Below are positions 33,830 through 41,424 of a DNA stretch of 41,424 nucleotides, piece by piece (within the stretch, counting starts at the first letter, position 1; the number at the start of each line of letters is the position of its first letter). The notes under the pieces were generated by a model, which was not told the origin of the DNA, ran no database searches, and saw nothing but the letters and a program-made list of their open reading frames with translations. A program made the translations under genes and the position numbers. The DNA is taken from positions 1 through 41,424 of the forward strand of contig CADBOO010000020.1 in NCBI GenBank assembly GCA_902796225.1, written 5' to 3'. This DNA comes from an uncultured Ruminococcus sp. Lineage in GTDB: Bacteria; Bacillota; Clostridia; Oscillospirales; Acutalibacteraceae.

Positions 33830-34360
33830 ATGGAAAAAATCAAGGAACTGTTTATCAAGTATAAAGAAATCGTTTTGTATATCATCTTCGGCGTGCTGAC
33901 CACGCTGGTCAACTGGGCGGTATACTGGCTGCTGGCTCGGATATGGGCAGATCAGATGGAACAGGAGAACGTTTTCTTCTCGCTGTTCGGCAGTCCGATT
34001 ACCGTCGGCATCTTCTTTATCTTCCTCGCGAACTTTATCGCATGGGTCGCCGGCGTTGCGTTCGCGTTCGTCACCAACAAGATCTGGGTCTTTGAATCCA
34101 AATCGTGGAAGCCGGGCGTTGCGCTCAAGGAGTTCTGGCTGTTTGTGACCGCCAGACTGATCACCGGCGTGCTGGAATGGTTCGGCGTGCCGCTGCTGGT
34201 CGCCATCGGCTTGAACCAGCCGCTGTTCGGCGCGGACGGCTTCGTCGCAAAGCTGATCGTCAGCGTGATCGTCGTCATCCTCAACTATGTGTTCTCGAAG
34301 CTGATCATCTTTAAGAAAAAAGAGGATAAAATCGAGAAAGAAACAGAATCAATCGAATGA
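33830..34360 (+). CDS. gtcA: GtrA/GtcA-family putative polyprenyl-sugar flippase
   Basis: This 176-residue protein has four membrane helices (about 12-34, 55-80, 95-118, 140-160) and a Lys/Glu tail. LFIKYKEIVLYIIFGVLTTLVNW at the start (split here only by reading) and FVTNKIWVFES are GtrA-family signatures. GtrA-family proteins are required for membrane translocation of lipid-linked sugars in O-antigen and teichoic-acid glycosylation. AGGTTAGG precedes the ATG. A terminator follows directly. Confidence 0.88.
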   Translation: MEKIKELFIKYKEIVLYIIFGVLTTLVNWAVYWLLARIWADQMEQENVFFSLFGSPITVGIFFIFLANFIAWVAGVAFAFVTNKIWVFESKSWKPGVALKEFWLFVTARLITGVLEWFGVPLLVAIGLNQPLFGADGFVAKLIVSVIVVILNYVFSKLIIFKKKEDKIEKETESIE

Positions 34361-34367
34361 TACAAGG

Positions 34368-34394
34368 AAAGCTCCCTCGGCGTGAGGGAGCTTT
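34368..34394 (+). terminator. Terminator after gtcA, possibly also used by rlmI
   Basis: AAAGCTCCCTC-GGCGT-GAGGGAGCTTT forms an 11-bp perfect stem followed by TTT. It ends the GT2-gtcA unit. It lies 8 nt after the rlmI stop on the other strand, where its T tract is shorter. Confidence 0.85.
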
Positions 34395-34401
34395 TTTCAT
34401 A

Positions 34402-35619
34402 TTATACGACCTGAAAGATGTAGAATTTTAAGTAGTCGGTCTCGTCGACGCCCCAGAGGATCGGGTGATCGGCGCTTTGCTGGCGGCATTCGATCTGGCG
34501 GAGACTGACGTTCGCGTCTGCGGCTGCGGAAACCAGCATCTTGCGGAACAGGGGATCGGGCATGAAATGCGAGCAGCTGCAGGTCGCGAGATAACCGCCG
34601 CGCGGAAGCAGGCGCATCGCCTTGAGATTGATCTCCTTATAGCCGCGCTCGGCGGCTTTGGTCGCGGAGCGGGATTTGGTGAACGCGGGCGGGTCGAGGA
34701 TGATCATGTCGTAATCGTGACGCTTCTGCGCTGCCGCTTCGGTGAGCAGGTCAAAGACGTCGGCTTTGACGAAGTCGATGTTGGTGATACCGTTGAGGTC
34801 GGCGTTGCGCTTTGCCATGTCGATCGCGGTCTGTGAGATATCTACGGCGGTGACATGTTCGGCGGTCGTCGCGGCGTTGAGCGCAAAGGCGCCGGTGTGG
34901 GTGAAGCAGTCCAGCACACGCTTGCCCTTTGCGATCTTTGCAACGGCGCGTCGGTTGTACTTCTGGTCGAGGAAAAAGCCGGTCTTTTGTCCGTTGACAT
35001 AATCGACGACGTATCTGATCCCGTTTTCGGTGATCTCGACTTCGCCGGAAAGATCCGTGCGCAGACCGTCCATCGGATAAAAGCCGGTGATTTCGTCCAG
35101 CCCTTCGAGGGCGCGGACTTTGACGTCGCTGCGCTCGTAGATCGCGTCGATCCTGTGACCGCGCTGTCTTAAGGAGTCGACCAGATTGCGGAAGATCATA
35201 TCCTTGATACGGTCGATCCCGAGAGATAACACCTGTGCGACCAACACGGTTTCGAATTTGTCGACGGTCAGTCCGGGAAAGGAGTCCGCTTCGCCGAAGA
35301 TCAGGCGGCAGGAGGAGAAATCGTCGCCCATGACCGTCTCGCGGTAATCCAGCGCATAGTCGATGCGGCGGCGGTAAAACGCCTCGTCAAAGGTATCGTT
35401 CGGGTTTTTTGAGATGATGCGCACGCGGATCTTTGAATTGTCATTGATGTAGCCCGTGCCGAGATATTTGCCCTTTTCGGTGAAAACATCGACAATATCG
35501 CCGTTTTCATAAGCGCCGTCGACCGATCTGATCTCGTCAAAATAGACCCAGATATGGCCGCCTTTGATGAATTTTTCGCATTTCTTGCTGACGGTGATTT
35601 TCGGATAGCTTCTGTCCAT
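34402..35619 (-). CDS. rlmI: Class I SAM-dependent rRNA methyltransferase, RlmI-like
   Basis: In 405 residues: an N-terminal PUA domain (ITVSKKCEKFIKGGHIWVY, about 8-70), a central domain, and a SAM-binding domain with VLDCFTHTGAFALNAA (about 235-250), ILDPPAF and the catalytic TCSCSHF. E. coli RlmI makes m5C at 23S position 1962; the same architecture occurs in many Firmicutes. AAAGGA precedes the ATG. The target base is assumed from family. Confidence 0.9.
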   Translation of the reverse strand: MDRSYPKITVSKKCEKFIKGGHIWVYFDEIRSVDGAYENGDIVDVFTEKGKYLGTGYINDNSKIRVRIISKNPNDTFDEAFYRRRIDYALDYRETVMGDDFSSCRLIFGEADSFPGLTVDKFETVLVAQVLSLGIDRIKDMIFRNLVDSLRQRGHRIDAIYERSDVKVRALEGLDEITGFYPMDGLRTDLSGEVEITENGIRYVVDYVNGQKTGFFLDQKYNRRAVAKIAKGKRVLDCFTHTGAFALNAATTAEHVTAVDISQTAIDMAKRNADLNGITNIDFVKADVFDLLTEAAAQKRHDYDMIILDPPAFTKSRSATKAAERGYKEINLKAMRLLPRGGYLATCSCSHFMPDPLFRKMLVSAAADANVSLRQIECRQQSADHPILWGVDETDYLKFYIFQVV

Positions 35620-35692
35620 AGCGGTAGTCCTTTGCGTTTGATGGGATTATTATAACGCGGGCGGGCGGAAGAATCAATAGAGAATACAATCA

Positions 35693-35855
35693 GGAATTAG
35701 GAATTAGAAATTAGGAATTAGGAATTAGTTAGGAGCTAGGAGTGAGGAGTTAGGAATTAGGAATTAGAAATGAGGAATTAGGAATTAGTTAGGAGTTAGG
35801 AGTGAGGAGTGAGGAGTTATATAACCATTAACTACCAACCATCAACTACCAATTA
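35693..35855. repeat. Compound heptanucleotide array with duplicated 60-bp block and inverted end
   Basis: GGAATTA-type sevens run from 35693 to 35752, ordered as five GGAATTA-like units, GTTA, then GGAGCTA, GGAGTGA, GGAGTTA. The whole block repeats at 35753-35819 with one extra GGAGTGA. From 35820 the pattern flips to an AACTACC/AACCATC type ending in the spoVAE stop. The junction is the palindrome GTTATATAAC (35816-35825). The array fills most of the 233-bp rlmI-spoVAE spacer. Confidence 0.85.
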
Positions 35856-36206
35856 TTTTTCCTTGGGTTTGGAGAGAAGGCCGGCGGCGAGGGAAAAGAT
35901 GATCGCGGCGGCGACCCCTGCCGCGGAAGCGGTCAATGCGCCGGTGAGGATACCGATCGCGCCGTCGGCATCGATCGCGTCGCGCACGCCCTGCGCCATC
36001 AGGTGGCCGAAACCCGAAAGCGGTACGCTTGCGCCCGCGCCGCCGATATCGGCGATCGCGCCGTAGACTCCGAACGCCGAGAGGATCACGCCCGCAACCA
36101 CATATCCGGTCAGGATGCGCGCGGGAGTCAGAGAGGTTTTGTCGATCAATATCTGTCCGATGAGGCAGAGGGCGCCTCCGATTAAGAATGCGTTGACATA
36201 CTGCAT
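35853..36206 (-). CDS. spoVAE: Stage V sporulation protein AE (SpoVAE/SpoVAEB)
   Basis: This 117-residue, very hydrophobic protein has family motifs GALCLIGQILIDKTSLTPAR, PLSGFGHLMAQGV and GILTGALTASAAGVAAAI. SpoVA membrane proteins move dipicolinic acid into the forespore and out during germination. Here the gene is alone, without spoVAC or spoVAD alongside. AAGGAG lies 8 nt before the ATG. Its presence suggests sporulation ability or a sporulating ancestor, but one gene cannot prove it. Confidence 0.88.
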   Translation of the reverse strand: MQYVNAFLIGGALCLIGQILIDKTSLTPARILTGYVVAGVILSAFGVYGAIADIGGAGASVPLSGFGHLMAQGVRDAIDADGAIGILTGALTASAAGVAAAIIFSLAAGLLSKPKEK

Positions 36207-36252
36207 TTCAGAACTCCTTTTCTGTTTTGTTGATATTCCATATTTACCTCTT

Positions 36253-36282
36253 TATTCTTTCGCCGATTCCCGCAATTATACA
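36253..36282 (-). promoter_or_regulatory. Possible sigma-G-like promoter of spoVAE
   Basis: On the minus strand TGTATA (36277-36282), a 17-nt spacer and AAGAATA (36253-36259) partly match the forespore sigma-G pattern (TGHATA, CATAMTA). Two of seven -10 bases differ. Confidence 0.25.
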
Positions 36283-36284
36283 TC

Positions 36285-36313
36285 TTGAAATCCGGCATAT
36301 ATAATGTTATTAT
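36285..36313 (+). promoter_or_regulatory. Candidate rnf operon promoter
   Basis: TTGAAA (36285-36290), a 17-nt spacer and TATTAT (36308-36313) lie 147 nt upstream of the rnfC start. The leader would contain the palindromic element 36380-36435. Confidence 0.5.
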
Positions 36314-36379
36314 ATAAGGTAGTGTGCGAAAATACGACAGCATTGTTTTTTTGAAATGAATTGTCTGAAAAACACAACC

Positions 36380-36435
36380 GTCATCCCGAACAGCGTGAAG
36401 GATCGTTCCGATGCTTCGGCTTGCTTCGGAATGAC
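36380..36435. repeat. 56-bp element with inverted ends in the rnf leader
   Basis: GTCATCCCGAA (36380-36390) and TTCGGAATGAC (36425-36435) are inverted copies with one mismatch. The interior holds GTGAAGGATCG and GATGCTTCGGC. Elements of this appearance are scattered in intergenic DNA of many bacteria. It ends 24 nt before the rnfC start, and an open frame running through it is an artefact. Confidence 0.7.
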
Positions 36436-36459
36436 AGAACAATAAAGGGGGAATTTGTT

Positions 36460-37830
36460 ATGGATCAGCTGAGCTTTCCGAAAAAGCCCTATCCCACGCG
36501 GGGAGGGGTCCATGCTCCGCATAACAAGCATACCGCGCATAAAGAAACCCTTGTCATGCCGGTGCCGAAAATGGTCGCGCTGCCGATGAATCAGCATATC
36601 GGCGCGCCGTGTGTGCCGCTTGTGAAGGTCGGCGATACCGTCGACGTCGGTCAGTGTATCGCCAGAAGTGACGCCTTTGTTTCGGCTCCGATCCACGCGA
36701 GCGTTTCGGGTACGGTCAAGAAGATCGACAAGATCACAATGCCGGACGGCAACCGCCTTGACGCGATCTTTATCGAGAGCGACGGCGAACAGCGCGTTTC
36801 ACCCGACGTGAAACCGCCCGAGGTCGAAAGCCTTTCCGAGCTGTTGACAGCGGTGCGCGAATCGGGTCTGGTGGGACTCGGCGGCGCGGGTTTTCCGACA
36901 GCCGTCAAGCTGAACATTCCCGCCGACAAAACCGTCGACACGATGATCGTCAACGTTGCGGAATGCGAGCCGTATATCACCTCCGACCACCGCGAGGCGC
37001 TGGAGAACGGCTGGGATATCATTTCGGGCATCATCACGGTCAAGGAGTTCCTTGGCATCCACCGGGTGATCGTCGGTATCGAAAACAACAAGCCCGATGC
37101 GATCAAGGCGCTCAGAGATATCGTCGACAACTCGCTCGACCCCGAGGATGAGATCCGTGTGCTGCCCCTGAAGGCGACCTATCCGCAGGGCGCGGAGAAA
37201 ATACTCATTAAGGCGTGTACCGGCCGCGAGGTCCCGATGGGCGGACTGCCCAGCGACGCGGGATGCCTGGTCATGAACGTCGGGTCGATCGCGTTTATCG
37301 CGCGGTACCTGAAGACGGGTATGCCGCTGGTGTCAAGAAGATTGACCGTCGACGGATCGGCGATCAAAGAGCCTGCGAACGTTATCGTTCCCATCGGCAC
37401 GCCGATCAAAGATGTTATCGAATTCGTCGGCGGATATAAGGAAGAACCCAAAAAGATCCTGATGGGCGGCCCGATGATGGGTATCGCGCTGCCCTGTGAT
37501 GAATTATATGTACTCAAGCAGAACAATGCGATCCTCGCGTTCGGCGAAAAAGAGGCGAAGCTCGCAGAACCGTCCGCCTGTATCCGCTGCGGAAAATGCG
37601 TGACCTCCTGCCCGATGCGGCTGCTGCCGCTGGAGCTGTGCAACGCGTCCGAGCGCAGGGATGAAGAGGCGCTGAACCGCCTGAACGCCATGAACTGTAT
37701 GGAATGCGGATGCTGTTCCTTTACCTGTCCGGCAAAACGGCATCTGGTACAGACCATCCGGTTGGGCAAGGCGTTTCTCAATCAGAAAAAGCGTGAGCAG
37801 ATCGCGCAGAGCAAGGGAGGAAAGAAATGA
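36460..37830 (+). CDS. rnfC: Rnf complex subunit RnfC
   Basis: RnfC is the peripheral NADH-binding subunit of the ferredoxin:NAD+ oxidoreductase Rnf. In 456 residues: an N-terminal barrel-type domain, a Complex-I 51-kDa-like NADH/FMN region with GLVGLGGAGFPTAVKLN, and two ferredoxin-type motifs, CIRCGKCVTSCP and CMECGCCSFTCP, near residues 378 and 417. The ATG at 36460 has AAAGGGGG about 8 nt upstream. An upstream TTG would add 33 residues encoded by a repeat element and is rejected. The stop overlaps rnfD. Confidence 0.95.
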   Translation: MDQLSFPKKPYPTRGGVHAPHNKHTAHKETLVMPVPKMVALPMNQHIGAPCVPLVKVGDTVDVGQCIARSDAFVSAPIHASVSGTVKKIDKITMPDGNRLDAIFIESDGEQRVSPDVKPPEVESLSELLTAVRESGLVGLGGAGFPTAVKLNIPADKTVDTMIVNVAECEPYITSDHREALENGWDIISGIITVKEFLGIHRVIVGIENNKPDAIKALRDIVDNSLDPEDEIRVLPLKATYPQGAEKILIKACTGREVPMGGLPSDAGCLVMNVGSIAFIARYLKTGMPLVSRRLTVDGSAIKEPANVIVPIGTPIKDVIEFVGGYKEEPKKILMGGPMMGIALPCDELYVLKQNNAILAFGEKEAKLAEPSACIRCGKCVTSCPMRLLPLELCNASERRDEEALNRLNAMNCMECGCCSFTCPAKRHLVQTIRLGKAFLNQKKREQIAQSKGGKK

Positions 37831-38780
37831 TGGAAAATAAACTGTACGTTTCTTCCTCGCCGCATATCCGATCGAACAACTCGACCCGACGGATCATGCT
37901 GGACGTGATCATCGCGCTGGCGCCGACCTCTGTCGCGGCGTGTGTGATCTTCGGGTTCCGCGCGGCGGTGCTGATCGCGGTATGCGTCGCGACCTGTGTG
38001 CTGCTGGAATTCCTCGCGCGCAAAGTGATGAAGCGCGAGTCGACCGTCGGCGATCTGTCGGCGGTGGTGACGGGTCTGCTGCTTGCGCTGAACCTGCCGG
38101 TCGATATCAACCCGCTGATCGCCATGTTCGGCTGTCTGATCGCCATCGTCGTGGTCAAGCAGATGTTCGGCGGCATCGGCATGAACTTTGTCAACCCCGC
38201 TTTGGCGGCGCGTATCGTCCTGCTGGTTTCGTTCCCGAGCGCGATGATGCACTGGGTGACCGTAAAGGGCGCTCCCGCAAAAGCGGTGATCGACGCGACC
38301 ACCTCGGCGACGCCTCTCGCGGCTGAAAAGGGGACGTATTCCTACGTTGATTTACTGATCGGCCGCTGCGGCGGTTCGATCGGCGAGGTCTGTGCGATCG
38401 CGCTGATCATCGGCGGTATCTATCTTGTCATCCGCCGCGTCATCAGCCCGATCATCCCGTGCGTGTATCTCGCGACGGCGGGCGTTATGTCGCTCATCTT
38501 CGGTCTGAATCCTGTTTTTCAGGTGTTGGCGGGCGGCATGCTGCTGGGCGCGATCTTTATGGCGACCGACTATACGACCTCGCCCGTCACCAATTGGGGC
38601 AAGGTCATCTATGCGGCGGGCTGCGGACTTCTGACCATGCTGCTGCGCACATATTCCAATATGCCCGAGGGCGTATCGTTCTCGATCCTTTTGATGAATA
38701 TCCTCGTTCCCCTGATCGAGCGAATGACTGCTCCCAGAACGCTGGGGTTCGTTAAGAAAGCAAAGGGGGAGAAGAAATGA
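37827..38780 (+). CDS. rnfD: Rnf complex subunit RnfD
   Basis: This 317-residue integral membrane subunit carries covalently bound FMN. The flavinylation site is DATTSAT (about 155-161), which fits the Dxx(T/S)xAT pattern with FMN on the last Thr. Eight to ten hydrophobic helices are visible, and MFGGIGMNFVNPALAARI is a family block. GGAGG precedes the first of two adjacent ATGs. It overlaps rnfC and rnfG by ATGA. Confidence 0.94.
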   Translation: MMENKLYVSSSPHIRSNNSTRRIMLDVIIALAPTSVAACVIFGFRAAVLIAVCVATCVLLEFLARKVMKRESTVGDLSAVVTGLLLALNLPVDINPLIAMFGCLIAIVVVKQMFGGIGMNFVNPALAARIVLLVSFPSAMMHWVTVKGAPAKAVIDATTSATPLAAEKGTYSYVDLLIGRCGGSIGEVCAIALIIGGIYLVIRRVISPIIPCVYLATAGVMSLIFGLNPVFQVLAGGMLLGAIFMATDYTTSPVTNWGKVIYAAGCGLLTMLLRTYSNMPEGVSFSILLMNILVPLIERMTAPRTLGFVKKAKGEKK

Positions 38781-39352
38781 AAAAGAAACTCAGCGCGAAA
38801 GCGATTCTGATCCCCACCGTTTCTCTTTTCCTGATCTGTCTGTTTGTCACGGCGCTGCTGGCGCTGACGAACAATGTGACCGCGGACAAGATCACGGAGA
38901 ATGAGGAAAATAATAAGCAAGCCAGTATGCGGACGGTTTTGCCCGACGCAGCGGAGTTTGAAGAGATCGAAGCCGAAGTCCTGTACCTAGGCAAGGATAA
39001 GGACGGCAACCCCGTCGGATATGCGATCTCGACGGCGACCCAGGGCTACGGCGGTCAGGTCAAGGTCATGACCGGCATCGGCACGGACGGAAAGATCGTC
39101 GGCGTAGACGTCTTTTATAACGACGACGAGACGCCGGGTCTGGGAAAGAACACATCAAATGAAGCGTTCCGCGACCAATACAAGGGACTGACGGTCGATA
39201 CGGCTATCGTCGTCAGCAAGGACAATACCGCAGGCAACGCGCAGGAGGTCGACGCGGTGACCTCGGCGACCATTTCCTCACGCGCGGTGACCAAGGCGGT
39301 CAACGAGGCGTGCGAAAAATACAGAGAATACACGGCAAAGGGGGCGAAATGA
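38777..39352 (+). CDS. rnfG: Rnf complex subunit RnfG
   Basis: In 191 residues: one N-terminal membrane anchor (about 10-32), then an extracytoplasmic FMN-binding domain. The covalent FMN motif is DAVTSAT (about 159-165), and DDETPGLG is a family block. RnfG passes electrons to RnfD. Overlapping ATGA junctions on both sides show tight coupling. Confidence 0.94.
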   Translation: MKKKLSAKAILIPTVSLFLICLFVTALLALTNNVTADKITENEENNKQASMRTVLPDAAEFEEIEAEVLYLGKDKDGNPVGYAISTATQGYGGQVKVMTGIGTDGKIVGVDVFYNDDETPGLGKNTSNEAFRDQYKGLTVDTAIVVSKDNTAGNAQEVDAVTSATISSRAVTKAVNEACEKYREYTAKGAK

Positions 39353-40041
39353 TGGCAAAAGGTTATTTGAAGGAATTCACCAAGGGTATCGTCAAAGAGA
39401 ATCCGGTTCTCTGTCTGGTGCTCGGAACCTGTCCGACGCTGGCAGTCACCACCTCTGCTTCGAACGCGATCGGCATGGGCGTCGCAGCGACTGCCGTACT
39501 GGTCTGCTCGAACGCCGTTATTTCGGCGCTGCGGAGATTTATCCCCGATAAGGTGCGTATCCCCGCGTATATCACCATCATCGCCGGCTTTGTCACCATC
39601 GTGCAAATGCTGGTCAAGGCGTTCGCTCCCGCGATCAACGACAGCCTGGGCATCTTTTTGCCGCTGATCGTCGTCAACTGCATCATCCTGGGCAGAGCGG
39701 AAATGTTCGCCGGCAAAAATCCCGTCATCCCCTCGATCCTCGACGGTCTCGGGATGGGCGTGGGCTTTACGGCGGCGCTCCTGTGCATGGGTATCATCCG
39801 CGAGCTGCTCGGCTCGGGATCGGTATTCGGGGCGCAGATCCTGCCGTTCCAGATCCTCATCTTTATCCTGCCTCCCGGCGGCTTCTTCGTATTCGGCATG
39901 CTGATTATGCTGGCGAACAAGCTGAATACCCGCGCCGGAAGAAAGGTCAAAACCACTCCCTGCGACGGCTGCCCGATGGCGGCGAACTGTTCGCAGAAAG
40001 CGGAAAAATGCGGTGAAAAGGAGGAGGCTGAATCATGTTGA
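39349..40041 (+). CDS. rnfE: Rnf complex subunit RnfE with Cys-rich C-terminal tail
   Basis: This 230-residue membrane subunit pairs with RnfA and shares its fold. VLCLVLGTCPTLAVTTSASNA at the start holds the conserved Cys used in the membrane Fe-S site; about six helices follow. After the last helix comes a ~33-residue tail with five Cys in C-x2-C-x5-C-x6-C-x8-C (CDGCPMAANC...), not part of the core family. The ATG at 39349 overlaps the rnfG stop. The tail end overlaps the rnfA start by 7 nt. Confidence 0.93.
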   Translation: MMAKGYLKEFTKGIVKENPVLCLVLGTCPTLAVTTSASNAIGMGVAATAVLVCSNAVISALRRFIPDKVRIPAYITIIAGFVTIVQMLVKAFAPAINDSLGIFLPLIVVNCIILGRAEMFAGKNPVIPSILDGLGMGVGFTAALLCMGIIRELLGSGSVFGAQILPFQILIFILPPGGFFVFGMLIMLANKLNTRAGRKVKTTPCDGCPMAANCSQKAEKCGEKEEAESC

Positions 40042-40658
40042 TCAAGTCGCTGATCGCCGTGTTTCTTGCGGCGATCCTCACCGAGAACTATGTTCTGTGC
40101 AAGTTCCTCGGCATCTGCCCCTTCCTCGGCGTTTCGAAAAAGCTGAACACCGCGTTCGGCATGAGCGTTGCGGTCACCTTTGTCATGGTGCTGGCGACCG
40201 CGGTCACCTTTCCGATCTACACCTATATCCTCGTTCCGTCGGGGATGGAATACCTGCAGACCGTGCTGTTCATCCTGATCATCGCAGGTCTGGTACAGCT
40301 GGTCGAGATCATCCTCAAAAAATATATTCCCTCGTTATATCAATCGCTGGGCATTTATCTGCCGCTGATCACCACCAACTGCGCGGTGCTGGGCGTGACG
40401 ATGCTGGTCCTGCAGAAGGTAGACAGCACGACGATGTATGACTACACCTACATCCACGCACTGGTGAACGCGTTCGGCGCGGGCATCGGCTTCATGGTCG
40501 CGATGGTCATGTTTGCCGGCGTGCGCGGAAGGCTTGAGAGCGCGGATATTCCGAAATCGCTCAAGGGTCTGCCGATCACTCTGGTTTCAGCCGCCCTCGT
40601 TTCGCTGTCCTTCCTCGGATTTGCGGGCGTGGTCGATAAGCTGATCCCCTTAGGGTAA
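40035..40658 (+). CDS. rnfA: Rnf complex subunit RnfA
   Basis: This 207-residue protein with about six membrane helices is the partner of RnfE. LTENYVLCKFLGICPFLGVS has the conserved Cys near the N-terminus, and TTNCAVLGV is the matching block in the second half. GGAGGAGG stands 7 nt before the ATG. rnfB follows 11 nt after the stop. Confidence 0.94.
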   Translation: MLIKSLIAVFLAAILTENYVLCKFLGICPFLGVSKKLNTAFGMSVAVTFVMVLATAVTFPIYTYILVPSGMEYLQTVLFILIIAGLVQLVEIILKKYIPSLYQSLGIYLPLITTNCAVLGVTMLVLQKVDSTTMYDYTYIHALVNAFGAGIGFMVAMVMFAGVRGRLESADIPKSLKGLPITLVSAALVSLSFLGFAGVVDKLIPLG

Positions 40659-40669
40659 GGAGGCGCGGG

Positions 40670-41424
40670 ATGAATACAATCATTTTTGCCGTGGCTCTGG
40701 TTGCGGGTATCGGATTATTGATCGGGCTGATCCTGTCGATCGCGTCGATCGTGATGGCGGTCCCGAAGGATGAAAAAGCGGAAAAAATCTTAGAGGCGCT
40801 GCCCGGCGCAAACTGCGGCGCGTGCGGCTTTTCGGGCTGTTCGGGCTATGCCGAGGCGCTCGCCAAGGGCAAGGCGGAGGTCGGACTCTGCGCGCCCGGC
40901 GGACTGAGCTGTGCAAAAGAAGTATCGGAGATCCTCGGCGTTGCGACCGGCAGTATGGAAAAGAAAGTCGCGGTCGTCCACTGTATGGGTTCGCTGGACA
41001 ACACCTCTTATAAAGCGGAATACAACGGCGTGAAAAGCTGTGCGGCGGCGATGAAGATCGGCGGCGGGTTGACCGCCTGCTCGTTCGGCTGTATGGGTCT
41101 GGGCGACTGTGAGGCGGTTTGCCCCTATGACGCGATCCGGGTCTGCAACGGCGTCGCCGTCGTCGACGAAAAGAAATGCAAGGCGTGCGCGATGTGCGTC
41201 AAGGCGTGCCCGAGAAAGATCATCTCGATCGTTCCGCTGAAAAATTCGGCGGTCATGCGCTGTTCAAATAAGGATAAGGGCGGCGTGACACGCAAGCTCT
41301 GCTCGACAGGCTGTATCGGCTGTAAAAAGTGTGAGAAGAATTGTCCCGAGGGCGCGGTGACCGTCAAGGATTTCTGCGCGTTCGTCGATCCCGAAAAATG
41401 CACCGGCTGCGGAAAATGCGTGGA
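40670..41424 (+). CDS. rnfB: Rnf complex subunit RnfB (cut by window end)
   Basis: The frame is open from ATG 40670 to the window end (251 codons) with AAGGAGG 6 nt upstream. An N-terminal helix (about 3-30) anchors it. The Rnf-type cluster motif NCGACGFSGC follows at about 48-57. Several ferredoxin-type motifs come next: CSFGCMGLGDCEAVCP, CKACAMCVKACP, CSTGCIGCKKCEKNCP and the start of CTGCGKC. RnfB takes electrons from reduced ferredoxin. The C-terminus is outside the window. Confidence 0.94.
   Translation, partial: MNTIIFAVALVAGIGLLIGLILSIASIVMAVPKDEKAEKILEALPGANCGACGFSGCSGYAEALAKGKAEVGLCAPGGLSCAKEVSEILGVATGSMEKKVAVVHCMGSLDNTSYKAEYNGVKSCAAAMKIGGGLTACSFGCMGLGDCEAVCPYDAIRVCNGVAVVDEKKCKACAMCVKACPRKIISIVPLKNSAVMRCSNKDKGGVTRKLCSTGCIGCKKCEKNCPEGAVTVKDFCAFVDPEKCTGCGKCV

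Noticed and set aside
36361..36459. N-terminal extension of rnfC from an upstream TTG
   Set aside because: The 33 extra codons are made of a 56-bp palindromic repeat element, and the ATG at 36460 has a good ribosome site and normal RnfC N-terminus.

Overview
The window is the chromosomal replication-origin region of an anaerobic, probably spore-forming Clostridia member, most likely Ruminococcaceae/Oscillospiraceae. This assignment rests on the Firmicutes order rpmH-rnpA-yidD-yidC-jag-mnmE-mnmG-rsmG-noc facing dnaA-dnaN-yaaA-recF-remB-gyrB-gyrA, a SpoVAE homologue, an Rnf complex in the clostridial CDGEAB order, and a dockerin-bearing CotH protein of the kind found in cellulosome-related Ruminococcus and Clostridium. 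No tRNA, rRNA, CRISPR array or insertion sequence was recognised.

Layout. (1) 1-15725, all minus strand: a cut lipoprotein gene, mreB, dut, a U32-family gene, zapA, a lipoprotein gene, gyrA, gyrB, two small zinc-ribbon membrane proteins, remB, recF, yaaA, dnaN and dnaA. (2) 14117-14396 between dnaA and dnaN holds a basal origin unwinding element: TAG/TAA trios, a 4-nt G-rich spacer and a DnaA-box-like 9-mer, followed by AT-rich DNA towards dnaN. The order matches Bacillus subtilis oriC. (3) 16309-24312, all plus strand: rpmH to a Noc/ParB-family gene, with three parS palindromes. Genes on both sides of the origin point away from it. (4) 24313-36206, mixed strands: CotH-dockerin, ribF, a divergent yfhO / GT2 / gtrA envelope-glycosylation module, rlmI and a lone spoVAE. 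(5) 36285-41424: the rnfCDGEAB operon, with rnfB cut by the window end.

How the genes work together. Groups 1-3 are replication, segregation, DNA topology, cell shape, membrane insertion and tRNA/rRNA modification. yfhO-GT2-gtrA looks like a complete three-component system in the style of B. subtilis CsbB-GtcA-YfhO, in which a lipid-linked sugar is made, flipped and transferred outside the cell. Rnf couples ferredoxin:NAD+ oxidoreduction to an ion gradient.

Most notable: DnaA has His-Tyr where the family has Asp-His in its DNA-reading helix, and the origin lacks canonical DnaA boxes. The ParB-family protein has Noc-type specificity residues but sits among parS sites, with no parA beside it. 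Heptanucleotide tandem repeats resembling cyanobacterial STRR sequences abut the 3' ends of several genes. Palindromic intergenic elements occur near mreB, between gyrB and gyrA, and in the rnf leader. Six genes, including gyrA, gyrB and recF, appear to start with TTG.
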